From the NCBI GenBank assembly GCA_023415605.1, contig JAEZKB010000086.1, forward strand, positions 1 to 18,595: DNA of 18,595 nt, read 5' to 3'. Source of the stretch: Pseudomonadota bacterium. Lineage in GTDB: Bacteria > Pseudomonadota > Alphaproteobacteria > Rhizobiales > Devosiaceae. The notes below the pieces were generated by a model. The model searched no databases, was not told where the DNA came from, and was given only the letters and a program-made list of their open reading frames with translations. Position numbers and translations under genes: made by a program. Shown here in pieces: positions 7,908-14,662 of this stretch (the first letter of the stretch is position 1; every line of letters starts with the position of its first letter).

Positions 7908-8656
7908 GCCTGGGGCTGATCATCCGCCTCGCGGTCCTGGCACTGCTCGTCACGTTTCTGGTGACGCCACAGAGCTTTGCCTGGGCCTTCGCGCCGCTGA
8001 CTCAGTATGGCGCACCGCCCATCTATAACCAGGGCAGTCTGGTCGACATCACGCTCAACCATCTCTGGATCACCCTGCTGGCGACGGTAGCTTCGACCAT
8101 CATCGCCGTCGGCCTCGCCATCATCGTGACGCGTCCGTTCGGCGCCGAGTTCCTGTCGCTCTCGCGCAGCCTCGCCAATGTTGGCCAGACCTTTCCGCCC
8201 GTCGCGGTGCTGGCCCTGGCGGTGCCGGTTCTCGGCTTCGGCACGGAACCGACATTGGTCGCGCTCTTCCTCTATGGGTTGCTGCCGATCTTCGAGAATG
8301 CGCTCACCGGCCTCACCAATGTGCCGCGGAACGTCGACGATGCCGCCCGCGGCATGGGCATGACCGGCTGGCAGCGGCTGGTCGAGGTCGAGCTGCCGCT
8401 GGCCTTCCCGGTGATCCTCGCCGGCATCCGCATCGCCACCGTGATCTCGCTCTCCACCGCCACCATCGGCTCTACAGTGGCGGCGAAGACGCTCGGTGAG
8501 GTGATCATCGCTGGACTGACCACCAACAACACCGCGTTCGTGCTCCAGGGCGGTCTCATTGTCGGCGTGCTGGCGGTGCTGATCTATGACGGCCTTTCCG
8601 GGATCGAAAAACTGCTGGCCCGCCGCACCGGCCTCACCGATCGCGCGCCTGCTTGA
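7904..8656 (+). CDS. yehW: YehW-type short ABC importer permease
   Basis: A 250-aa permease with about six membrane segments. Its EAA loop DAARGMGMTGWQRLVEVELPLAFP is nearly the same as that of the longer permease in this cluster, as expected for a heterodimeric channel. Length agrees with E. coli YehW (about 243 aa). It starts within an ATGA overlap with the ATPase. Its stop (8654-8656) runs into the GAGGAA ribosome-binding site of the next gene, so transporter and catabolic enzymes appear to be translated from one transcript. This supports the view that the imported compound is the substrate of the following enzymes. Confidence 0.9.
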   Translation: MSLGLIIRLAVLALLVTFLVTPQSFAWAFAPLTQYGAPPIYNQGSLVDITLNHLWITLLATVASTIIAVGLAIIVTRPFGAEFLSLSRSLANVGQTFPPVAVLALAVPVLGFGTEPTLVALFLYGLLPIFENALTGLTNVPRNVDDAARGMGMTGWQRLVEVELPLAFPVILAGIRIATVISLSTATIGSTVAAKTLGEVIIAGLTTNNTAFVLQGGLIVGVLAVLIYDGLSGIEKLLARRTGLTDRAPA

Positions 8657-8666
8657 GGAAGCCGCC

Positions 8667-10028
8667 ATGTCCGATTTCGATCTCAGTCTTTCTGGCACCG
8701 TCGTGCTCCCCGATCGCATCATCGAGCAAGGCTATGTCGCGGTGCGCGATGGCAAGATCGCTGTCGTGGGGCAGGGCCCGGCGCCCGCCGCCCGCGACCG
8801 CCACGAGCTCGGCAACGCGCTGATCCTGCCCGGCGCGATCGACGCACAGGTCCACTCGCTGAGCCAGAAGAACCAGGAGGGTTTTGCCTGGTCCACCCGC
8901 TCTGCCGCGGCCGGCGGGGTCACCACCATCGTCGACATGCCCTACGATGAGGGCAACGTCGTCAACTCCGCCGCTGCGGTGCGCCAGAAGATCGCTGACG
9001 CCGGCGCTGAGACCCGCGTCGACTTCGCTCTCTACGGCACCGTGAACCCCGAGGAGGGCGCGAGCCGCATCCTCGAACAGGTCGAGGCTGGCGTCGCGGC
9101 CTTCAAGTTCTCGACCTTCGGCACCGACCCCATCCGCTTCCCGCGCATCCCGCCGGCGCTGCTGGAAGAGTGCTTCGCCGCCATCGCCCCCACCGGGCTC
9201 ACCGCCGGCGTCCACAACGAAGACGACGAATATGTCCGCGCCGCGATGGCGAAGGTGAAGGCGGCCGGCATCACCGATTGGCGCGCCCACTCCATGAGCC
9301 GCCCGCCGCTCACCGAACTCCTCGCCACGCTGCAGATCTACGAGACCGGCGCTGCCACCGGCTGCCCGGCCCACGTCGTCCACTGCTCGCTGAGCCGCGG
9401 CTACGACATCGCCGCCAGCTATCGCCAGCAGGGCTTCGAAGCCACCATCGAGTGCTGTATTCACTACCTCGTCCTCGACGAGGAGAACGACGTGAAGCGC
9501 CTCGGCGGCAAGGCCAAGATCAACCCGCCGATCCGCCCCCGCGCCGAGGTCGAAGCGCTGTGGCGGCGCGTCGCCGCCGGCAATGTCACGCTCGTTTCCA
9601 CCGACCACGTCAGCTGGTCCGAGAACCGCAAGACCGATCCGGATATGCTGAAGAATTCTTCGGGCGTGCCAGGCTTGGAGGTCATGGTTCCGCTCTTCGT
9701 CAAGGGCGCGCTGGAGCGCAACGTCCCGCTCACCTGGGCGGCACGGCTGATGGCCGACAACCCGGCCAAGCACTTCCGGCTCGACCACCGCAAGGGCGCG
9801 CTCGAGGTCGGGAAGGACGCCGACGTTACGGTCCTGGTGAATCGACCGGTCGTCTACGACGCCGCCGCCTCGGGCCACAACGTCGTCGGCTGGTCCCCCT
9901 ACAACGGCATCGAACTGCCCTGGACCGTCGAGTCCACATGGCTGCGCGGCCGCCAGGTGTTCGATGGGGTGAACGTGCTGGCGGAGCCCGGTAGCGGCAG
10001 TTTCGTACGACCGGAGGTGAGGCGATGA
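8667..10028 (+). CDS. Cyclic amidohydrolase, probable hydantoin-5-propionate hydrolase
   Basis: A 453-aa protein of the dihydropyrimidinase/allantoinase family. Metal-site elements in order: DAQVH (59-63), the candidate carboxylated lysine in AAFKFS (K147), GVHNED (H183), HVVHCS (H239) and STDH (D313). The first His of the usual HxH is Gln (Q61). Similar Q-for-H changes occur in some dihydroorotase-like members, so this need not abolish activity, but it is notable. KINPPIR at 284-290 is also typical of the family. In the proposed pathway it opens (S)-hydantoin-5-propionate to N-carbamoyl-L-glutamate in the cytosol. The ATG at 8667 has GAGGAA 6 nt upstream; an earlier ATG at 8586 would overlap the permease heavily. 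Alternatives are a hydantoinase or allantoinase of another pathway. Confidence 0.82.
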   Translation: MSDFDLSLSGTVVLPDRIIEQGYVAVRDGKIAVVGQGPAPAARDRHELGNALILPGAIDAQVHSLSQKNQEGFAWSTRSAAAGGVTTIVDMPYDEGNVVNSAAAVRQKIADAGAETRVDFALYGTVNPEEGASRILEQVEAGVAAFKFSTFGTDPIRFPRIPPALLEECFAAIAPTGLTAGVHNEDDEYVRAAMAKVKAAGITDWRAHSMSRPPLTELLATLQIYETGAATGCPAHVVHCSLSRGYDIAASYRQQGFEATIECCIHYLVLDEENDVKRLGGKAKINPPIRPRAEVEALWRRVAAGNVTLVSTDHVSWSENRKTDPDMLKNSSGVPGLEVMVPLFVKGALERNVPLTWAARLMADNPAKHFRLDHRKGALEVGKDADVTVLVNRPVVYDAAASGHNVVGWSPYNGIELPWTVESTWLRGRQVFDGVNVLAEPGSGSFVRPEVRR

Positions 10029-10041
10029 TGTCGTGGCTCCC

Positions 10042-10192
10042 CACCCCCCTCCCAACCTCCCCCACAAGGGGGGACGTGTCCGCTGGTGGTTGGGGCAGCA
10101 TGGTGCCAGTTACACAGGTGCCCACCTCCCCCCTTGTGGGGGAGGCAAGCGCAGCTTGGCGCTTCGCGCCTAGCGAAGCTCGGAGGGGGGTG
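10042..10192. repeat. Nested palindromic GC-rich intergenic repeat
   Basis: The 169-nt gap between the amidohydrolase and M20 genes is filled by nested inverted repeats. The outer arms are CACCCCCCTCC (10042-10052) and its exact complement GGAGGGGGGTG (10182-10192). The inner arms are a 19-nt sequence at 10056-10074 and its exact complement at 10127-10145; each inner arm is itself a near-palindrome around ACAA/TTGT. A smaller hairpin, GGCGC-TTC-GCGCC, lies at 10158-10170. This has the look of a dispersed alphaproteobacterial intergenic repeat or miniature non-autonomous element. It encodes nothing I can identify. Its right outer arm supplies the purine-rich ribosome-binding site of the M20 gene. 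Confidence 0.82.
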
Positions 10193-10197
10193 CCACC

Positions 10198-11442
10198 ATG
10201 ACTCGCAACCTCTCCGTCAGCGCCGACCGCATCGGCGCCGACATCGATGGCCTCGCCGCGATCACCGAGCCGGATCGACCCTGGACCCGCCGCGCCTTCA
10301 CGCCGACCTTTTTGAAGGGCCGCGAGTGGCTGGCCGCCCGCTTCGAAGCCGCGGGGCTGCGTACCCACATCGATGCCGCCGGTAATCTCATCGGTAGCCG
10401 CGCCGGCTCCGGGAAAAAGCCCGGTACGCTGATGCTCGGCTCGCATTCCGATACCGTCCCCGATGGCGGCCGCTTCGATGGCATTGCCGGTGTCTTGGCG
10501 GCGCTCGAAGTCGCCCGTGCGTTGCGCGATCAGGGCATTGCCCTGGACCACGATTTGGAGATCGTCGATTTCCTAGCCGAGGAAGTCTCCATCTTCGGCG
10601 TCTCCTGCATCGGCAGCCGCGGTATGATCGGGCTCCGGCCCGACGAGTGGCTCGATCGCGAGGCGCAGGACCTCACCCTAGGCGATGGCATCGCCGAGGT
10701 CGGCGGCCGTCCCGGCGTCAGCATGCACCGCGACGACGTCAAGGCTTTCCTCGAACTCCATATCGAGCAGGGGCCGGTGCTCGAGGACGGCAAGCTAGAT
10801 ATCGGTGTCGTCACTGCCATCGCCGGCATTACCCGCATCGAGGTGATCATCGACGGCCGCGCCGACCATGCCGGCACCACGCCGATGAGCTCGCGCAAGG
10901 ACGCGCTGGTCGCCGCCGCTCATCTGGTCACCGATATCGAGCATCTCGGCCTCGCGCTCAGCAAGGGCGACACACACTTTGCCGCCACCGTCGGCGAGTT
11001 CGCCATCGAGCCGGGCGCTGCCAATGTCGTGCCGTCGCGGGCACGTCTGCTCATCGATGTCCGCGCGGAAGACCGCAGCAACATCGATCGCTTCCTCGCC
11101 CACCTGCACAAAGCGGTGGATTGGCTGGTCACCGAAAAGGGCGTGACCATAGTGCCGCCCCGTATCATCTCCGACAACCAGCCCACTCCCCTTGACGACC
11201 TCATCCAGCGTACTCTCGACGCGAGTTGCGAGGCGGTCGGGGCCGGGCATCGCCGCATGGCCTCGGGCGCCGGGCACGATGCCGCCTGGATGGCGCGGGT
11301 GACGCGGTCCGGCATGATCTTCATTCCCTGCCTCGGCGGCCGCAGTCACGCCCCCGAGGAGTTCGCGAAAACCGAGGACATCGCGCTGGGCGCCGCTGTC
11401 CTCCTCGACGCGGTGCAGCGTCTGGACAAGGAGCTCGACTGA
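10198..11442 (+). CDS. M20 amidohydrolase, probable N-carbamoyl-L-glutamate hydrolase
   Basis: A 414-aa zinc-dependent hydrolase of the M20/AllC-HyuC family (allantoate amidohydrolase or N-carbamoyl-L-amino-acid hydrolase). Metal and catalytic residues are all visible: GSHSDTV (H83, D85), GRFDGIAG (D94), DFLAEEVSIFG (E128, E129), ELHIEQGP (H188) and SHAPEE (H384). The lid/dimerisation segment has ADHAGTTPM (H224), and SGAGHDAAWM (H360, D361) completes the signature. In this cluster it would take N-carbamoyl-L-glutamate to glutamate, CO2 and ammonia, the last step of ergothioneine catabolism. The fit with family function is direct, but substrate preference cannot be read from these motifs, and allantoate or another carbamoyl amino acid remains possible. 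GGAGGGGGG (10182-10190), from the repeat, precedes the ATG by 7 nt. Confidence 0.85.
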   Translation: MTRNLSVSADRIGADIDGLAAITEPDRPWTRRAFTPTFLKGREWLAARFEAAGLRTHIDAAGNLIGSRAGSGKKPGTLMLGSHSDTVPDGGRFDGIAGVLAALEVARALRDQGIALDHDLEIVDFLAEEVSIFGVSCIGSRGMIGLRPDEWLDREAQDLTLGDGIAEVGGRPGVSMHRDDVKAFLELHIEQGPVLEDGKLDIGVVTAIAGITRIEVIIDGRADHAGTTPMSSRKDALVAAAHLVTDIEHLGLALSKGDTHFAATVGEFAIEPGAANVVPSRARLLIDVRAEDRSNIDRFLAHLHKAVDWLVTEKGVTIVPPRIISDNQPTPLDDLIQRTLDASCEAVGAGHRRMASGAGHDAAWMARVTRSGMIFIPCLGGRSHAPEEFAKTEDIALGAAVLLDAVQRLDKELD

Positions 11443-12554
11443 TGGGACGCATCCTCACCGAAAAAGATGTGGAACCAGCCGTCAAGGGTGGTTCCGTCTA
11501 TGCCGCTGGTGGCGGCGGGTGGGCCGATCACGGCCGCATGCTCGGCTACGCCGCCGTCAATGTCGGCAAGCCCGAACTGGTATCCATCGACGAGCTGTCT
11601 CCAGACGATTGGGTCGCCACCTCAGCCGCCATCGGCGCGCCCGCCTCGACCACGCCCTGGGAAATGCAGGGCGTCGACTACATCAAGGCCGTGCAGCTGT
11701 TGCAGGATGCGCTGGGCGAGAAGCTTGCCGGCCTGATGGTCGGCCAGAACGGCAAGTCGTCAACCCTCAACGGCTGGCTGCCTTCGGCCGTGCTCGGCAC
11801 CAAGGTGGTCGACGCCGTTGGCGATATGCGGGCTCACCCCACCGGCGACATGGGTTCGATCGGCATGGCCGGCTCGCCCGAGCAAATGATCCAAACGGCG
11901 GTCGGCGGCAATCGCGCCGACAACCGCTACATCGAGCTCGTGGTGCGTGGCGCCACCGCGAAGATCTCGCCCGTCCTCCGTACCGCCGCCGACCAGTCCG
12001 GCGGCTTCATCGCCTCCTGCCGCAACCCGCTGCGCGCCTCCTATGTCAAAGAGAACGCTGCACTGGGCGGCATCTCGCTGGCCCTGAAGCTGGGTGAGGC
12101 CATCATCGCCGCGGAAAGGAAGGGCGGCGCGGCCGTCATCGACGCCATCGTCAAGACCACCGGCGGCACCATCCTCGCCAAGGGCAAGGTGACCAAGAAG
12201 GACGTGGTCTACACCAAGGACGCCTTCGACATCGGCACCATCACGCTAGGCAAAGGAAGCAGTGCCCACGTGCTGCACCTGATGAACGAATACATGGCTG
12301 TCGAGGACGCCGCGGGCACCCGCCTCGCCACCTTCCCGGATGTCATTACCACCCTCGACAAAACCGGTACGCCGCTGAGCGTCGGCCAGATCACCGAGGG
12401 CGTCGACATCTTCGTCCTCCACGTTCCCAAGGCCATCATCCCGCTCGCTTCCAGCGTGCTCGACCCGACGGTCTACCCCTATGTCGAAAAATCCATGGGC
12501 ATCGAGCTGGCGAAATACGCCCTCGACGGCGTCAAACCCAAGAAGAAGCGCTGA
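11442..12554 (+). CDS. DUF917 (PF06032) protein, probable thiohydantoin desulfurase
   Basis: A 370-aa protein of the DUF917 family, now described as S-methyl-thiohydantoin desulfurase. The N-terminus has the family pattern of LTEKDVE followed by a Gly-rich loop (AAGGGGWADHGRM, 21-33). The central motif VVDAVGDMRAHPTGDMG (122-138) fits the family consensus DADxxGRAxPe. In the proposed pathway it would remove sulfur from 3-(5-oxo-2-thioxoimidazolidin-4-yl)propionate to give hydantoin-5-propionate. Whether it acts on the free thione or an S-methylated form cannot be told from sequence. The ATG at 11442 overlaps the M20 stop by one base (TGATG), and AAGGAG (11428-11433) lies 8 nt upstream. An in-frame earlier ATG at 11226 would lie inside the M20 gene and is rejected. 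Confidence 0.82.
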   Translation: MGRILTEKDVEPAVKGGSVYAAGGGGWADHGRMLGYAAVNVGKPELVSIDELSPDDWVATSAAIGAPASTTPWEMQGVDYIKAVQLLQDALGEKLAGLMVGQNGKSSTLNGWLPSAVLGTKVVDAVGDMRAHPTGDMGSIGMAGSPEQMIQTAVGGNRADNRYIELVVRGATAKISPVLRTAADQSGGFIASCRNPLRASYVKENAALGGISLALKLGEAIIAAERKGGAAVIDAIVKTTGGTILAKGKVTKKDVVYTKDAFDIGTITLGKGSSAHVLHLMNEYMAVEDAAGTRLATFPDVITTLDKTGTPLSVGQITEGVDIFVLHVPKAIIPLASSVLDPTVYPYVEKSMGIELAKYALDGVKPKKKR

Positions 12555-14212
12555 TGCCAACCCCCAATCCCCGTCACCCCAACTTCCCTATCCCCGGCGG
12601 CCCCGAGCTACGGGCCAAGGGCTGGCGGCAGGAGGGCATTCTCCGCCTGCTCGAGAACGTGCTGGCCGTAGGCGAGAACCCGGACGAACTGATCGTCTAC
12701 GCTGCGCTCGGCAAGGCCGCTCGCAACTGGGCAGCCCACAAAAAGATCGTCGAGACCTTGCTCACCATGGACGAGGACCAGACCCTCGTCATCCAGTCGG
12801 GGAAACCGATCGGTCTCCTCAAGACCCATGCCAAGGCGCCCTTGGTCATCATGGCCAACTGCAACATCGTCGGGCAATGGGCCAAGGCCGAAGTGTTCTA
12901 CGAGCTGGAAAAGAAGGGCCTCATCGCCTGGGGCGGCCTCACCGCCGGCGCCTGGCAGTACATCGGCAGCCAGGGCGTCATCCAGGGCACCTACGAGATC
13001 TTCATGCGCATCGCCGAGCAGAGGTTCGGCGGCTCGCTCGCCGGCCGCTTCATTCTGACTGCCGGCCTCGGTGGCATGGGCGGGGCGCAGCCGCTGGCTG
13101 GCCGCATGGCGGGCGCCGCCATCCTCTGCATCGATATCGACCCCGAGCGCGCCCGGAAGCGTAAGGAGATCGGCTATCTCGAAGAGATCGCCCCCAATCT
13201 CGATGCCGCCCTGCGCATGATCAACACGGCGGTCGCCGAAAAGCGCGCCACCTCCATCGGCCTCGTCGGCAACGCAGCCGAACTCTACCCCGAGATCGCC
13301 CGCCGCGGCATCGTGCCCGATATCGTCACCGACCAGACCAGCGCGCACGACCTCGTCCACGGCTATGTCCCCAAGGGCATGAGCCTCGATGAGGTCAAGC
13401 GCCTGCGCAAGGACGGACAAGGTCAGTTGATGGCGGCCAGCCGCGCCTCCATCGTCGACCATGTCCGCGCCATGCTCGAGTTCCAGAAAGCGGGATCCGA
13501 AGTCTTCGACAATGGCAACCTCATCCGCACCCAGGCCAAGCAGGGCGGCGTCGAAAACGCCTTCGACATCAAGATCTTCACCGAGGCCTATCTGCGCCCG
13601 CTGTTCGCCCGCGCTATCGGCCCCTTCCGCTGGATGGCGCTGAGCGGCGACCCGGCCGATATCGGCAAGATCGACGACGCGGTGCTCGAAATGTTCCCGG
13701 ACAACAAGATCGTCACCAACTGGATCGGCCTCGCCCGCAAGCATGTGCCGTTCGAGGGTCTGCCCGCACGCATTGCCTGGCTTGGCCATGGCGAGCGCAC
13801 CGCGTTGGCCCTCAAGGTCAACGAGATGGTGCGCGATGGCGAGCTTGCTGGTCCCGTCGCCTTCAGCCGCGATCACCTCGATGCCGGCGCCATGGCGCAT
13901 CCCAACATCATGACCGAGCGGATGCGGGATGGCTCCGACGCGATTTCCGACTGGCCGCTGCTCGATGCCATGTTGCTCTGCTCGTCCGAGGCCGACCTTG
14001 TCGTGATCCATTCGGGCGGCGGTGGTTACGCCGGCTATATGACCTCGGCCGGCGTCACCCTGATCGCCGACGGCACGCCGGCCGCCGAAGAGCGGCTCAG
14101 TCTCGCTCTCACCAACGATACCTCGCTCGGCGTCATGCGTTATGCCGACGCCGGCTACGAGGAATCGTTCGATGAGATCGAGAAGAAGCGCATCCCGTGG
14201 CTGCGCCTCTAG
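12554..14212 (+). CDS. Urocanase-family protein, probable thiourocanate hydratase
   Basis: A 552-aa NAD+-dependent hydratase of the urocanase (HutU) family at full length. Shared landmarks are VYAALGKAARNW (48-59, Y49), QSGKPIGLLKTHAKAP (81-96, H92), the NAD+-binding loop TAGLGGMGGAQPLAG (169-183), TDQTSAHD (259-266), FRWMALSG (358-365), RDHLDAGA (439-446) and DGSDAISDWPLL (459-470). Substrate-site regions differ from HutU: the usual GQMTAG is GGLTAG at 127-132, and the histidine-rich SLHHGGGVGMGFSQHSG is replaced by VIHSGGGGYAGYMTSAG (484-500). This is expected for a paralogue with a changed ring substrate and supports thiourocanate over urocanate. The start overlaps the previous stop by one base (TGATG), with only weak purines upstream, so translational coupling is likely. 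It is the last gene of the run. Genuine urocanase is the alternative. Confidence 0.83.
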   Translation: MPTPNPRHPNFPIPGGPELRAKGWRQEGILRLLENVLAVGENPDELIVYAALGKAARNWAAHKKIVETLLTMDEDQTLVIQSGKPIGLLKTHAKAPLVIMANCNIVGQWAKAEVFYELEKKGLIAWGGLTAGAWQYIGSQGVIQGTYEIFMRIAEQRFGGSLAGRFILTAGLGGMGGAQPLAGRMAGAAILCIDIDPERARKRKEIGYLEEIAPNLDAALRMINTAVAEKRATSIGLVGNAAELYPEIARRGIVPDIVTDQTSAHDLVHGYVPKGMSLDEVKRLRKDGQGQLMAASRASIVDHVRAMLEFQKAGSEVFDNGNLIRTQAKQGGVENAFDIKIFTEAYLRPLFARAIGPFRWMALSGDPADIGKIDDAVLEMFPDNKIVTNWIGLARKHVPFEGLPARIAWLGHGERTALALKVNEMVRDGELAGPVAFSRDHLDAGAMAHPNIMTERMRDGSDAISDWPLLDAMLLCSSEADLVVIHSGGGGYAGYMTSAGVTLIADGTPAAEERLSLALTNDTSLGVMRYADAGYEESFDEIEKKRIPWLRL

Positions 14213-14217
14213 TACGC

Positions 14218-14562
14218 CTACCGCAGTAACTGCTCGCGAGTAGAGTCTGCATCCATCGCGATCACCTTGAGCGAGGTGAGCACGGCCTCGCAGGCCTGCT
14301 CGATGCCGGTGATATCGAGTTCGGGCAATGTGCCCGGCTCTGTCAGCCAGCGCCGGAAGGCATCACGTTCTTCCTGAACCACGTCGATCAGTACGGCCGC
14401 CGCCGCACCGGTCGCCCGCGTGGAGACCCCGCGCATCTGCTGGCGCTGCAGGTCGGCGAGCAGGCGTTCTGCCTCACCCTGCCACTGCGGAATTTTGCTC
14501 GCGATGGATTCTCCATCACGTCCTTGCTTGAGGATGAGCCGAATCTGCTCCCTCGTATCCAT
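14218..14562 (-). CDS. Small hypothetical protein, 114 aa
   Basis: I do not recognise this protein. It is hydrophilic and predicted largely helical, with no signal peptide and no membrane segment. It is rich in Gln, Arg and Glu around residues 25-45 and 60-75 and has one cysteine at about 91. On its own strand the ATG at 14562 is preceded by GAGGGGCAT, a good Shine-Dalgarno sequence, which supports real translation. Its stop faces the urocanase-like stop with only 5 nt between them, so the two transcription units converge. It lies 100 nt downstream of the phosphomannomutase on the same strand and may be the tail of that operon or independent. Confidence 0.6.
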   Translation of the reverse strand: MDTREQIRLILKQGRDGESIASKIPQWQGEAERLLADLQRQQMRGVSTRATGAAAAVLIDVVQEERDAFRRWLTEPGTLPELDITGIEQACEAVLTSLKVIAMDADSTREQLLR

Positions 14563-14662
14563 ATGCCCCTCGTCTTGACCGCCACAACGCGTTCAGACGT
14601 TATTCAGGCGGCGGGCGGAAGTAGGGCGCGAAAATGGCGGAATAGTGGAGAGCAAAATTGTT

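Noticed and set aside
4804..8656. Simple osmoprotectant (glycine betaine) import operon
   Set aside because: The importer overlaps or abuts catabolic genes on both sides with no osmoadaptation genes nearby. Betaine binding is a family property that also fits ergothioneine. Not fully excluded.
8634..10067. Long open frame on the minus strand opposite the amidohydrolase gene (477 codons), with a similar one at 12608-14011
   Set aside because: These are GC-rich antisense shadows in low-complexity Arg/Gly/Ala/Asp-rich translation, with no recognisable domains, lying opposite strongly supported genes.
8667..11442. Allantoin/purine or pyrimidine degradation, suggested by the amidohydrolase plus M20 pair
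   Set aside because: Both families also serve hydantoin ring opening, and no other purine or pyrimidine catabolic gene is present. The linked lyase, DUF917 and urocanase genes fit thiohydantoin chemistry better.
3025..14212. Classical histidine utilisation (hut) operon, suggested by ammonia-lyase and urocanase homologues
   Set aside because: The lyase lacks the MIO triad, the urocanase has altered substrate loops, and there is no imidazolonepropionase or formiminoglutamase gene. Hydantoinase, carbamoylase and DUF917 genes are present instead.
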